A DNA stretch of 64,000 bases, taken from a bacterium. GTDB lineage: Bacteria; Myxococcota; UBA727; JAUIJE01. Of the stretch, positions 24,483-37,094 are shown in pieces. The DNA is taken from NCBI GenBank assembly GCA_030431455.1, contig JAUIJE010000001.1:434001-498000 (forward strand). Direction: 5' to 3'. The notes beneath the pieces were generated by a model. The model ran no database searches. It saw nothing but the letters and a program-made list of their open reading frames with translations, and had not been told where the DNA came from. Each line of letters starts with the position of its first letter. Position 1 is the stretch's first letter. Made by a program: the position numbers and the translations under genes.

Positions 24483-27474
24483 CCTGGGTCGCTTCGCCCT
24501 GACCGCGCTGCTCGGCGTGGTCGGGGCCGCGGGCTGCCCCCAGGCCGATTGCCCCGACGAGGCCGCGGGCTGTCCTCTGCCCACCCCGTGCGAACCCGTC
24601 GCGTTCGATTGCGACACCACCATCGTGCCCTCGGTGCACGAGATCGAGCCCGGCGAGCTTCTGCCCCAAGGCGAAGCCGCGCTGGGCGCGGTGGGCGACC
24701 TGTTGTTGGTCAACGACCGGGTGGCGGTGGTCATCGACGCGCTCCACCACGAAAACCACCTCGCCGAGTCCGGCGGCATGGTGCTGGACATCGCGACCTG
24801 GCCCTTCGGCGACGACAGCATCAACCACATCTGGCATGGCGCGGGCCTGCTCCCCGACGACGCCGCGGTGTACACCCAGCTGTCCACTTTTGACGCCGGG
24901 GGCGTGGTCGGGGTCCAGGTGCGCGGCCACCTCAAAGGGGACGAGCGGCACCGCATCGTCACCCGCTACGAGCTGCGCCGGTGCGAGCCCGGCCTGCGGG
25001 TCCGCTCGGAGTTGACCAACGGGGGCGACGAAGACGTGGTCTGGGCTCTGCAGGACGGGTTCTTCTGGGGCGAAAAATCGCTCCTGCCGTTCACCCCGGG
25101 GGCGGGCTTTGTGCATCCCTCGTTCGGGCTCGGCAACATCAACGAAGTGTTCCGCGCCACCGACTACATCGCAGGAAGCGGGGCCTCGGCCGACCAGGCC
25201 ACGGTGTTCGCGGTGGGGTGCGACGTCGCGCAGCTCGAGGGCTTTCACGACGACTACGTGAGCGCGGCGGGCACCGCCCGGCGGGTGGTCACCCCCGGCG
25301 ACGGCATCGTCTACGAGCGCTTCATCGGCGCGGCCGCGGGCCCGGGTGTGGGCCGGGCCAATGACATTGCCCGCACCCTGCGCGAACAGCTCCACGGCGA
25401 CACCCACGTCACCGTGAGCGGCCAGGTGGTCACCCCCACCGAGGCCCCCCTCACCGGACAGCACCGGGCCAGCGTGTTGTTGCGCGACACCAGCGGGGTC
25501 TTGGCCGAGGTGGTGCCGGCGCTTGACGGCTCTTTCGCGGCCAAGGTGCCGCGGGGCCAGTCCATCATCGCCGAGCTCTACGCGTTTTCTCGTCGAGCGA
25601 GCTCGTTGCGGGTGCTGCCGCCGGTCATGGCCGACGCCGCGTTCGAGCCGTTCTTCATCAACGACGCAGCCACATTGCGGGTCCGGGTGCGCAACGGCTC
25701 CGGGCAGGGCGGCCGCCCGGCCACGTTGTTCTTTGAGCCCCGCGACGACCGCACCAAGAGCCGCACCACCGCCCAGTACCTGCAGCAGGGCCGGACCTGC
25801 GCGCCCATGCTCGGCTATCCCTACGGCGGCTCGCCCGCGTGCAACCGCGCGGTGGTGCGCAGCGAGGAAGATTTCGAGCTCCCCGCGGGCCGGTACCGGG
25901 TCTACGCCTTTCGCGGGCCCTTCGCCCAGGCGGGCAAAGCCGACGTCGACCTCGCCCCGGGCGAGTCTTTGTCGGTGGTGATCGAGGCCCATGACCTGCC
26001 CGCGTTTTTCCCCGGCGGGGAGGTGGCGGGCCTTCTGGGGGCTGATTTCCACGTGCACGGATCGGGCTCGTACGACTCGAGCATCCCCGACCGGACCCGG
26101 GTGCTCAGCTTTGTGGCCGCGGGCATCGACGTCATCGCCGCCACCGACCACGACGCCATCTCCGATTACCAACGCGCCACCGACGAGCTCGGCCTCGCCG
26201 GGGTGGTGCGCATCCTCGGCGGCCTCGAGGCCACCCCCCTGGTCCTGCAGAACCTCCGCCCCGACGTGACCTATCCCCAGGTCATCGGCCACTGGAACTT
26301 CTGGCCCCTCCCGGTCCGCCCCGACCGCCCCCGCCGCGGCGCCCCCAACGACGAGTTCGCCGAACCAGGCGAACTCTTTGACCGCGTGCGCCGGGCCGGG
26401 CTCGGCCCCGACGGCATCATCCAGCTCAACCACCCGACCTCGGGCGACACCTTCGGCCGGGCCAACGGGTGGGCCTCGGCGCTGTCCATCCGGCTCGACG
26501 AGCCGCTGCCGATTCTGTTCGACGGCGCCGGCCCGGGCATGTTCTTGCGCACCCCGCCGGGGGCGTCGTTTTCCAACGCGGACTTCCACACCATCGAAGT
26601 GCTCAACGGCACCTCCGGCCGCGAGAACTTCTCGCACCGGGCGTTTTGGTTCTACCTGCTCAACCAAGGCATCCTCCGCGCCCAGACCTCGTCGTCGGAC
26701 AGCCACGCGTTGTCCGATTCGGTGCTCGGCACCCCGCGCACGCTGGTCGAGGCGAGCTTCATCGTGCCGTCCGATCTCAGCGCGTTCCAAGACGCGGTGA
26801 AAAAGGGGCATAGCCAAGGCACCAACGGGCCGGTGGTGCGCACCGCCCTCGAGCGCGCCGACGGCAGCCGGCTCGGCAGCGACATCGAGCGGTTGATCGC
26901 GCCCGCCCCCGGCGACCAGCTCGCGATCCATGTCCACGGCGCGCCCTGGGTGCCCATCGACGAGGTGCGCGTCCTGCTCAACGGCCAGGTGGTGTTCGTG
27001 GACCGGTTGCCGGACAACGACCCCGCCGCGCTGTTCGGCGACGGGCCCGTCCACCGGGCGAGCCTGCGCTTGCCCCTGTCGACCTTGGTGCCGGATTTGT
27101 CCTCTGACGCCTGGTTGCTCGTCGAGGCCGGCGCGCCGTTGCCCTCGTTGGGCGACCTCAACTGCGACAGCTACCCCGACACCACCGACAACGACGGGGA
27201 CGGGGCCGTGACCTGGATGGACGTCGACCGCGACGGGGACGGCGCCATCACCAGCGCCGACCAGGACCGCACCGGGGACGGCGCGGTCGACGACGCCGAC
27301 GTGCCCGCCCCGTGCAGCGGGGGCACCGGCCCCATCGATTTCGCTCCCCTGGTCGAAGGGGACCGCTACGAGGTGTTCCGCGCGGTGGTCCCGGGGGGCA
27401 TGCCCCTGTCGATGGGCAATCCCTACCTGCTCGACCTCGACGACAACGGCCGCTTCGACCCCCCCGGCCTGTGA
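24463..27474 (+). CDS. PHP-domain (CehA/McbA-like) lipoprotein metallohydrolase with calcium-binding-like C-terminus
   Basis: A 1003-residue exported protein. It starts with GTG at 24463 after GAGG, and its signal ends VVGAAGC (lipobox AAGC). After a long beta-rich N-terminal half comes a PHP-type metallohydrolase region: GADFHVHGSGSYDSS, AATDHDAISDY, IQLNHPTSGD and SSDSHALSD, all expected metal ligands. Near the C-terminus are Asp-rich segments (TTDNDGDGAVTWMDVDRDGD, TSADQDRTGDGAVDDADV) that look like EF-hand or dockerin calcium loops. The substrate is unknown; PHP proteins hydrolyse phosphoesters. It is coupled to the preceding Cys-rich lipoprotein gene. Confidence 0.85.
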   Translation: MTAKASDLGRFALTALLGVVGAAGCPQADCPDEAAGCPLPTPCEPVAFDCDTTIVPSVHEIEPGELLPQGEAALGAVGDLLLVNDRVAVVIDALHHENHLAESGGMVLDIATWPFGDDSINHIWHGAGLLPDDAAVYTQLSTFDAGGVVGVQVRGHLKGDERHRIVTRYELRRCEPGLRVRSELTNGGDEDVVWALQDGFFWGEKSLLPFTPGAGFVHPSFGLGNINEVFRATDYIAGSGASADQATVFAVGCDVAQLEGFHDDYVSAAGTARRVVTPGDGIVYERFIGAAAGPGVGRANDIARTLREQLHGDTHVTVSGQVVTPTEAPLTGQHRASVLLRDTSGVLAEVVPALDGSFAAKVPRGQSIIAELYAFSRRASSLRVLPPVMADAAFEPFFINDAATLRVRVRNGSGQGGRPATLFFEPRDDRTKSRTTAQYLQQGRTCAPMLGYPYGGSPACNRAVVRSEEDFELPAGRYRVYAFRGPFAQAGKADVDLAPGESLSVVIEAHDLPAFFPGGEVAGLLGADFHVHGSGSYDSSIPDRTRVLSFVAAGIDVIAATDHDAISDYQRATDELGLAGVVRILGGLEATPLVLQNLRPDVTYPQVIGHWNFWPLPVRPDRPRRGAPNDEFAEPGELFDRVRRAGLGPDGIIQLNHPTSGDTFGRANGWASALSIRLDEPLPILFDGAGPGMFLRTPPGASFSNADFHTIEVLNGTSGRENFSHRAFWFYLLNQGILRAQTSSSDSHALSDSVLGTPRTLVEASFIVPSDLSAFQDAVKKGHSQGTNGPVVRTALERADGSRLGSDIERLIAPAPGDQLAIHVHGAPWVPIDEVRVLLNGQVVFVDRLPDNDPAALFGDGPVHRASLRLPLSTLVPDLSSDAWLLVEAGAPLPSLGDLNCDSYPDTTDNDGDGAVTWMDVDRDGDGAITSADQDRTGDGAVDDADVPAPCSGGTGPIDFAPLVEGDRYEVFRAVVPGGMPLSMGNPYLLDLDDNGRFDPPGL

Positions 27475-27484
27475 GCGGGCGGGG

Positions 27485-31150
<3,666 letters not shown>

Positions 31151-31219
31151 GGCCCTATGCTAGCGGGGCGGAAAAAAGAGTCCACCACGTCGTGTCCGCC
31201 GGACCCCCGGGGCCGCGGG

Positions 31220-32605
31220 TCAGTTGGCGTTGAGGCAATGGAAGGGCTCGGTGTCGCCCACCGCGGCGACCTGGGTCTCGCCCCAGCCCTTCTTCTTGCG
31301 TTCCTCGACGAACACCGTGTTCCACAGCTCGCACTGGCCTTTGGTGCTCCGCACGACGACAAACGCGTTGCGGGTGCGCTCGCTGGCCCGGCCCCGGTCG
31401 TCGGTCTGGTCGGTCCAGTCCCGCTCCAGCGGCACCACCGAGAGCACCTTTTTGCGTTTGCCGTAGCGGGCGTCCATCGCCGACATCATGCGGCCGGCGA
31501 GATTTTTGTCATTGACCGCGGGCTTGGGCAGCCGGGGGCCGAGGCGCTTTTTGGCAACGTCGATGTCGCCTTTGTCGACGAGCAGGGTGAAGGACCCTTG
31601 GGCCACGATTTTTTCGTGGTCCTTCCAGGCGCCGTTCTTGGTGCGGCCGCGGCATTGGGCCGCGAGCACCAGCTCGACCTTGTTCTTGCCCGGGCTGAAG
31701 CGATCGAGGGCGTGAATCGAGAACGCCTTGGACAAGGTCTTGACGTCGGGGCCGGCGGGGTTTTCGTCGGTGAGCGATTCCGGCACCCGAAACGCGGTCC
31801 ACTTTTCAAACAGCTGCGAGGGGGCCGGCTCCCGGTAGAGCTCTTTGTTCCCCGGCACGCTGTGGTTGTTCACGCTGAGCCGGTACACGAGGTTGCCCGC
31901 GCTTTCCTCATCGATGGAGCACTCGGTGCCCGCGGTGCGGAAGCTGTTGCCCATGCTCTCTTTGAGCAGGGCCAGAAAGTGGATGGGGTCGGACAGGCGG
32001 AAGGTGCTTTGGGTGTCCCGGTCTTTGCTGCGGGCGGACAGGGGTTTGGTCGCGAACACGATCTCGCCCTGGTGCTTTTTGTGAAAAGCGGTGTTGACCC
32101 CGTCGTCGGTCCGGTGGTTGAGGGCGGTGGTCTCTTTTTTGGTGCCTTTTTTGGCCGGCTCGAGGTCTTTGATTTTTTCCTGGGCGAAGTCGACCAGGGC
32201 CTGCTTGCCTTTGCGCTTCTCGGTGGCGAGGTAGGTCACAAACAGGTCGCGCGCGGTCTTGGTCTTGCCCATCAACCGGTGGGTCTCGGCGAGGCCGAAC
32301 AGCGCGTCGGGGTGGTTTTTGTCGAGGTCGTAGGCCTGTTCGTAGGCGGCCAAGGCCCGCTCGTACTCCTGGGCCCGGCGGTAGGCGAGGGCTTCGTTGA
32401 GCAGGGCCTCGTAGCGCTGGTCGTCGAGCTCGTACACCACGTGAAAAAACGCCGCCGCCGACGGGTAGTTGCCGTTGCGGAACTGGCGCTTGCCCTTCGT
32501 GTTCAGGTCATCGACGGTGTAGGACTCGCTGCGGCGGCGGGCGTCCGCGTCAGGGGCGAGCAACACAACGGCCAACAGGGCACACAGGGCAGGGCGCAGC
32601 ACCAC
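31220..32605 (-). CDS. Exported TPR protein of unknown function
   Basis: A 461-residue protein with an N-terminal signal (LRPALCALLAVVLLAPDADA, cleavable, no lipobox). Tetratricopeptide repeats follow at about 35-150 (NGNYPSAAAFFHVVYELDD, AQEYERALAAYEQAYDLDKNHPDALFGLAETHRLMG), then a Lys-rich linker and a 300-residue domain I do not recognise. That domain has a few Cys (ECSIDEES, AAQCRGR, KGQCELW) and is probably periplasmic. It sits between uvrC (31 bases upstream) and metH (69 bases downstream) on the same strand and may be co-transcribed with both; the functional link is not obvious. Confidence 0.75.
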   Translation of the reverse strand: MVLRPALCALLAVVLLAPDADARRRSESYTVDDLNTKGKRQFRNGNYPSAAAFFHVVYELDDQRYEALLNEALAYRRAQEYERALAAYEQAYDLDKNHPDALFGLAETHRLMGKTKTARDLFVTYLATEKRKGKQALVDFAQEKIKDLEPAKKGTKKETTALNHRTDDGVNTAFHKKHQGEIVFATKPLSARSKDRDTQSTFRLSDPIHFLALLKESMGNSFRTAGTECSIDEESAGNLVYRLSVNNHSVPGNKELYREPAPSQLFEKWTAFRVPESLTDENPAGPDVKTLSKAFSIHALDRFSPGKNKVELVLAAQCRGRTKNGAWKDHEKIVAQGSFTLLVDKGDIDVAKKRLGPRLPKPAVNDKNLAGRMMSAMDARYGKRKKVLSVVPLERDWTDQTDDRGRASERTRNAFVVVRSTKGQCELWNTVFVEERKKKGWGETQVAAVGDTEPFHCLNAN

Positions 32606-32636
32606 GACACCTCCGGGGGAGGCGAGTCTAGCCCGG

Positions 32637-34601
32637 TCACCCGTCTCGTCCAGCCGGTCCGGCCTCGCTTTTGTCGTCCGCGGTCAGGTGGGCGAGGATG
32701 ACGCGGGCCAGCTTTTCCCCGATGCCCGGGGTCTCGGCCACATGCTTGAGGTGGGCGGTCTTGATGTTGGCCACCGAGCCGAAGCTGGTGAGCAGGGCCT
32801 TGCGCTTTTTGGGGCCCACCCCGGGGATGCCATCGAGGGCGCTTTTGAGCGTGCGCCGCTTGCGCCGTTTGCGGTGGAACTCGATGGCGAAGCGGTGCGC
32901 CTCGTCCCGGACCTGCTCGACGAGGTAGCGCTCGTGGGTGTGCGGCTTGAGCAGCAACGGGTCCTTGGCGCCAGGGATAAAAAGCCGCTCGAAGCTGCGC
33001 TCGACCTCCCGTTCCTCGAGGTTGGCGTCGTCGCGCGCGGCGCTGTTCGTCTCGTCGAGCACGCGGCTTTTGGCGATGGAACACAAAGCCAGGCCGCCCG
33101 GCCCGGTGTCGATGCCGAGCTCCGCGCAGACCGTCTCCGCCATCTTGAGCTGGCCCTTGCCCCCGTCGACGAGCAACAGGTCGGGCAAGGGGTCGTCGGG
33201 GCCGACCTTCTTGAGCCGCCGCCCGAGCACTTCGTACATCATCAAGAAGTCATCGGTGCCGTCCACGCTGCGGATTTTGTAGCGCCGGTAGCGCGCCTTG
33301 TCCGGCGCCCCGTCGACAAAACACACCTTGGACGCCACCGCGTCGGTGCCCTGGAACAGCGACACGTCAAAACACTCGATCACCCGCGGCAACTTTTGCA
33401 GCCGCAGCCGGCGCATCAGGTTCTGCATCGCCCGCTGCCGGGTGTCGCTCTTTTTGAGCCGCTCGGTGAGCTTGAGCTGGGCGTTTTGTTCGGCGATGCC
33501 CACCAGCCGCTTGAGCCCGCCCCGGGCGGGCTGTTTGATCCAGACCTTGCGCCCCCGCCGCTCGGTCAGGACCTTGGCCAGCTCGTCGAAGTCCTCCCCG
33601 GGCTCGAGGTTGAGCAACACCTCATCGGGCAGGTCCTCGTCGAGCATCTCGGCGTACAGCTGGGACAAGAAGCTGCCCACCAGCTCGTCGGTGGGGAACT
33701 CCTGCCGGTCGAACGAGTAGGTCTCGGTGTTCAACATCCGCCCCCCCCGCACCGTGACCCGCGCGATCTCCAGCAGCGCCCCCTCGCGGCAGGCGGCCAC
33801 GATGTCCTGGTTTTTGCGGCGGGCGACCTCGGTGACGACCTGTTTGGCGAAGCTCGTCCGCACCGCCTCGGCTTGGTCGCGCAGGCGGGCCGCGGTCTCA
33901 AAATCCTGGCCCTCCGACGCGGTCCACATCCGCTGCTCGAGCTTTTGGATCAGGGCGTCGCCCTTGCCGGACAAAAACAGCGCCGCCTCGGCCACGTGAT
34001 CGGGATAGGACGCTACTTCGACGACACAGGGGGCGGGGCAGCGACCGATTTGGTACTGCAAGCAGGGCCGTTTGCGGTTCTCGAGCACACTGTCACTGCA
34101 TGTGCGCAATTGGAAATAGCGGTTCACCCAGCGCAGCGATTGCCGCACCGAGCTCGCGGAATGATACGGCCCGAAGTAGCGGGCCCCGTCGTCCTTGGGG
34201 TTGCGCACCACCTCGAGGCGGGGGTAGCGGTGGCGCTTTTTGGCCCCGTCCTTGGGCAGCTTGGTGCGCAACCGAAGGTGAATGAAGTTCTTGTCGTCTT
34301 TGAGCAGCACATTGAAGCGCGGCTTGTGCTCGCGCACCAGGGTGCGCTCGAGGAGCAGCGCCTCTTTGGCGTTCTGCACGACGACGATGTCGAGGTCGTA
34401 GAGCAGATCGTCGAGCCAGGCCACGAACGCGCGGCTGTCCGATCCATTGAAATACGACCGCACCCGGCTGCGCAGATTCTGCGCCTTGCCGATGTAGAAG
34501 ATGTCGCCCTTTTTGTCCCGCATCAGGTAGCAACCGGGCTGCTGCGGAAGCTCGGCGAGCTTTTTGTCCAGTGCGGCGCGGGTGGATTCGGGCGGGGCCA
34601 T
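32637..34601 (-). CDS. uvrC: Excinuclease ABC subunit C
   Basis: A 654-residue UvrC, the nuclease that makes both incisions in nucleotide excision repair after UvrAB load on damage. The GIY-YIG domain is at about 20-110 (GCYLMRDKKGDIFYIGKAQNLRSRV), the UVR motif is in GQDFETAARLRDQAEAV, the RNase H-like domain starts at RVIECFDVSLFQGTDAVAS with LLLVDGGKGQL, and a C-terminal helix-hairpin-helix ends the protein (SALDGIPGVGPKKRKALLTSFG). The start at 34601 is chosen for the family N-terminus (APPESTRAALDKKLAELPQQPGCY). It diverges from ybaB. Confidence 0.96.
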   Translation of the reverse strand: MAPPESTRAALDKKLAELPQQPGCYLMRDKKGDIFYIGKAQNLRSRVRSYFNGSDSRAFVAWLDDLLYDLDIVVVQNAKEALLLERTLVREHKPRFNVLLKDDKNFIHLRLRTKLPKDGAKKRHRYPRLEVVRNPKDDGARYFGPYHSASSVRQSLRWVNRYFQLRTCSDSVLENRKRPCLQYQIGRCPAPCVVEVASYPDHVAEAALFLSGKGDALIQKLEQRMWTASEGQDFETAARLRDQAEAVRTSFAKQVVTEVARRKNQDIVAACREGALLEIARVTVRGGRMLNTETYSFDRQEFPTDELVGSFLSQLYAEMLDEDLPDEVLLNLEPGEDFDELAKVLTERRGRKVWIKQPARGGLKRLVGIAEQNAQLKLTERLKKSDTRQRAMQNLMRRLRLQKLPRVIECFDVSLFQGTDAVASKVCFVDGAPDKARYRRYKIRSVDGTDDFLMMYEVLGRRLKKVGPDDPLPDLLLVDGGKGQLKMAETVCAELGIDTGPGGLALCSIAKSRVLDETNSAARDDANLEEREVERSFERLFIPGAKDPLLLKPHTHERYLVEQVRDEAHRFAIEFHRKRRKRRTLKSALDGIPGVGPKKRKALLTSFGSVANIKTAHLKHVAETPGIGEKLARVILAHLTADDKSEAGPAGRDG

Positions 34602-34703
34602 ACCCGGTTGTACCGTCGGCGGCGGGCGGGCCCAACCCGCGGTCACTGCCGCATTGTTGGGGGCCCGGTGGGCTGCTAGCCCTCGAGGGTCGAAGGAGGC
34701 GTT

Positions 34704-35021
34704 GTGGAATTTGATCCCAGCAAGTTGGCCCAGATGATGGGGCAGGCGCAGGCGATGCAGCAGAAGCTGCAGGACGACTTGACCAAGAAGACCACCGAAG
34801 GCCAAGCCGGTGGGGGCATGGTCAAAGTCACCCTCAACGGGGGGTTTGAGTGTGTGGGGCTGACCATCGAGAAGAGCGTCGTCGACAAAGACGACGTCAC
34901 CATGCTCGAAGACCTCGTGCGGGCGGCGATCAACGACGCGGTCCGCCGGGTCGAGGAGATGCGCATGAGCGAGGTGCGCGGCGTGATGGGCGGCATGGGC
35001 CTGCCCGACGGGCTGTTCTAG
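34704..35021 (+). CDS. YbaB/EbfC family nucleoid-associated protein
   Basis: A 105-residue YbaB-type DNA-binding protein: KLAQMMGQAQAMQQKLQDDLTKK helix, then GMVKVTLNGGFECVGLTIEKSVV sheet and EDLVRAAINDAVRRVEEMR helix, which forms the tweezer-like dimer of the family. The start is GTG at 34704 after a strong AAGGAGG. It precedes recR by three bases, the classic ybaB-recR pair (dnaX absent here). The family binds DNA with low specificity and may help organise the nucleoid or DNA repair. Confidence 0.93.
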   Translation: MEFDPSKLAQMMGQAQAMQQKLQDDLTKKTTEGQAGGGMVKVTLNGGFECVGLTIEKSVVDKDDVTMLEDLVRAAINDAVRRVEEMRMSEVRGVMGGMGLPDGLF

Positions 35022-35024
35022 GCC

Positions 35025-35675
35025 ATGGACGAGGGCGGCCTCGACCCGATCGACAAGCTGGCGTCGTTGTTGTCCCGCTTGCCCGGCATCGGGGAGCGGA
35101 CCGCGCGCCGGTTGGTGCATCACCTGCTGCGGACCGACCGCGGCCTGATGGTCGAGATCGCCAGGGCCCTGACCGAGGTGGCCGAGGACGTGCACGAGTG
35201 CCCGACCTGCCACACGCTCACCGCCGACGGCACGAGCTGTCACTTCTGCCGTGACCTGCGACGTCACCGTGACGTCGTCTGCGTGGTCTCGGACGTGCAA
35301 GACCAGGCCGCGATCGAGGCCACGGGTGAATACCGCGGGCTGTACCACGTGCTGCACGGCACGCTGTCCCCCCTCGACGGCATCGGTCCCGACGAGCTGC
35401 GCATCGCCAGCCTGTTCGCCCGGTTGCGCGAGGGGGCGGACATCGAGGAAGTGATTCTGGCCACGCCCCCGACGGTCGATGGCGAGGCCACGGCGCTGTT
35501 TCTGAGCCGGACGTTGGCCCCCACGGGCATCGTGGTCAGCCGCATCGCGTCCGGCGTCCCGGTGGGCGGGGACTTGGCCCACACCGACCGAATGACGTTG
35601 CGCAAGGCGTTGGCGGCCCGGCAGCGGCTCGGCCACGCGACGCCGCCGCCCACCGCCGGGGGCGACCGTCCCTAG
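35025..35675 (+). CDS. recR: Recombination mediator RecR
   Basis: A 216-residue RecR, which with RecO helps load RecA on gapped DNA. N-terminal HhH: IDKLASLLSRLPGIGERTARRLVHHLL; the zinc finger is ECPTCHTLTADGTSCHFC (four Cys); the Toprim domain includes VCVVSDVQDQAAIEATGEYRGLYHVLHGTLSPLDGIGP. The C-terminus has a short extension after the conserved THTDRMTL-type segment (LAHTDRMTLRKALAARQ). It is co-directional with and directly downstream of ybaB. The next gene on this strand, mglB, is 273 bases away and probably belongs to a separate operon. Confidence 0.95.
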   Translation: MDEGGLDPIDKLASLLSRLPGIGERTARRLVHHLLRTDRGLMVEIARALTEVAEDVHECPTCHTLTADGTSCHFCRDLRRHRDVVCVVSDVQDQAAIEATGEYRGLYHVLHGTLSPLDGIGPDELRIASLFARLREGADIEEVILATPPTVDGEATALFLSRTLAPTGIVVSRIASGVPVGGDLAHTDRMTLRKALAARQRLGHATPPPTAGGDRP

Positions 35676-35858
35676 CGCGGCGGGTGTGCCCGGCGGGGTG
35701 CGGCCTGCGGTTCGCTTTTTTTTCTTCGGGGGGGCGCGGCGACGGGCCGTGGATCCGACGTGTCTCCGTCGGTTGGGGCGGGTTTTGCCCCCACTTGAGA
35801 CCACGGGCTGCTTTTTGGGGCCAAGGGCAAAAAAGGCACCGGAAAAACAAGGCAAACG
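35676..35858. other. Intergenic region between recR and the mglB promoter
   Basis: No gene is seen. It contains a perfect 6-bp hairpin (CCGACG at 35755-35760, CGTCGG at 35767-35772) and a GGGGC/GCCCC hairpin near 35775-35792, neither followed by a clear U-run, and a T-tract at about 35714-35723. One of these may end recR transcription, but none is a textbook terminator. Confidence 0.4.
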
Positions 35859-35901
35859 TTGAATGTCTCTCCACAATCGGCTTAAAACCGCGAAAGCCGA
35901 T
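35859..35901 (+). promoter_or_regulatory. Candidate mglBA promoter with overlapping inverted repeat
   Basis: TTGAAT at 35859-35864 and TAAAAC at 35883-35888, spaced by 18 bases, form a plausible sigma70-type promoter, giving a leader of about 55 bases before mglB. A perfect 8-bp inverted repeat, ATCGGCTT (35876-35883) and AAGCCGAT (35894-35901) with a 10-base spacer, covers the -10 region. It could be an operator or an early transcript hairpin. Predicted by eye only. Confidence 0.4.
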
Positions 35902-35948
35902 CGGGGGGCCCTCCTTCGATGGTGCCGGAATTTTCCTGAGGAGCGTTC

Positions 35949-36428
35949 ATGAACTCCCAGATGGTGATGTACGAGGCTGAGGTCCAAGAGATTCAGCGCT
36001 TGTGCGACCGCCTCACCCGCGAGGCCAACGCCAAAGTGGTCTTCCTGGTCGACAAAAATGGCCAGCTGATTTCGTCCTCGGGGGAGACCGCCCACCTCGA
36101 CACGACGAGCCTCGCGTCCCTGACCGCGGGCAACATCGCCGCCACCGGGGGCATCGCCAAGCTGATCAACGAGCGCGAGTTTTCGCAAATCTTCCACGAG
36201 GGAGAGCGCGACAACCTCCACATCTCGATCATTGGCCAGAAGGTCATTTTGGTGGTCATATTTGACCACCGCTCGTCGCTGGGCTTGGTGCGCCTGCGCG
36301 TGCGAAAAGCGTCCGAAGAGCTGAGCAACATCTTCATTCGCATCGAGCAGAAGTCTCAGTCGCCGGGCGCGGCGTCTCCGTTCGCGGAGATCACCGACGA
36401 CGACATCGACAGCTTGTTCTCGAACTGA
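35949..36428 (+). CDS. mglB: MglB, roadblock/LC7 GAP partner of MglA
   Basis: A 159-residue roadblock-domain protein matching Myxococcus xanthus MglB in length and, from memory, very closely in sequence: MVMYEAEVQEI start, LTREANAKVVFLVDKNGQLISS, DTTSLASLTAGNIAATGGIAKLI, VVIFDHRSSLGLVRLRVRKAS and the acidic C-terminus SPFAEITDDDIDSLFS. MglB homodimers stimulate MglA GTP hydrolysis and keep MglA at one cell pole, setting direction of movement. The ATG at 35949 follows TGAGGAG. mglA starts 49 bases after the stop, as in the usual mglBA pair. Confidence 0.95.
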   Translation: MNSQMVMYEAEVQEIQRLCDRLTREANAKVVFLVDKNGQLISSSGETAHLDTTSLASLTAGNIAATGGIAKLINEREFSQIFHEGERDNLHISIIGQKVILVVIFDHRSSLGLVRLRVRKASEELSNIFIRIEQKSQSPGAASPFAEITDDDIDSLFSN

Positions 36429-36477
36429 CCCGCTTCGTTTGTCGACGCCCACGCCCGACGGTTAAAGGCCAACCACC

Positions 36478-37068
36478 ATGTCGTTCATCAACTACTCCTC
36501 CCGCGAGATCAACTGCAAGATCGTCTATTACGGGCCTGGCTTGTGCGGGAAGACGACGAATCTGCAGTACGTCTACAACAAGACCAATCCCGACGCGAAA
36601 GGGAAGATGATTTCGCTCGCCACCGAAACCGAGCGGACGTTGTTCTTCGACTTTTTGCCCCTCTCCCTCGGGGAGATTCGCGGGTTCAAGACCCGTTTTC
36701 ACCTCTACACCGTGCCCGGTCAGGTCTTCTACGACGCGTCCCGGAAGCTGATTCTCAAAGGCGTCGACGGGGTGGTGTTCGTGGCCGACTCACAGATCGA
36801 GCGCATGGAAGCCAATCTGGAATCGATGGAGAACCTCCGCGTCAACCTCGCCGAGCAAGGCTACGACCTCGACCGCATCCCCTACGTGGTCCAATACAAC
36901 AAGCGCGACCTGCCCAACGCCGCCTCCGTCGACGAGCTTCGGCGGTTGCTCAACCCGCGGATGGTCCCCGACTTCGAGGCCACCGCCACCAACGGCGTGG
37001 GCGTGTTCGACACCCTCAAGGCCGTGGCTAAACTCGTTCTGCAAGAGCTCAAAAAGGGGTCGAGCTGA
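36478..37068 (+). CDS. mglA: MglA, Ras-like polarity GTPase
   Basis: A 196-residue MglA. P-loop GPGLCGKT (19-26); R53 in ATETERT (the intrinsic arginine finger); T78 and Q82 in [11 protein letters not shown], where T78 replaces the Asp usual in small GTPases, as in M. xanthus; NKRD (141-144) for guanine. GTP-bound MglA acts at the leading pole and activates the gliding motor. The stop TGA overlaps an ATG that opens the next frame. Unlike M. xanthus, where I recall mglBA lying away from the motor genes, here motor and scaffold genes follow at once. Confidence 0.96.
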   Translation: MSFINYSSREINCKIVYYGPGLCGKTTNLQYVYNKTNPDAKGKMISLATETERTLFFDFLPLSLGEIRGFKTRFHLYTVPGQVFYDASRKLILKGVDGVVFVADSQIERMEANLESMENLRVNLAEQGYDLDRIPYVVQYNKRDLPNAASVDELRRLLNPRMVPDFEATATNGVGVFDTLKAVAKLVLQELKKGSS

Positions 37069-37094
37069 TGGCGCGCCCCCAGAAGGATGGCCCG

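Noticed and set aside
31151-31219. Cobalamin riboswitch upstream of metH
   Set aside because: Only 69 bases separate it from the upstream gene and no B12-box-like sequence is seen.
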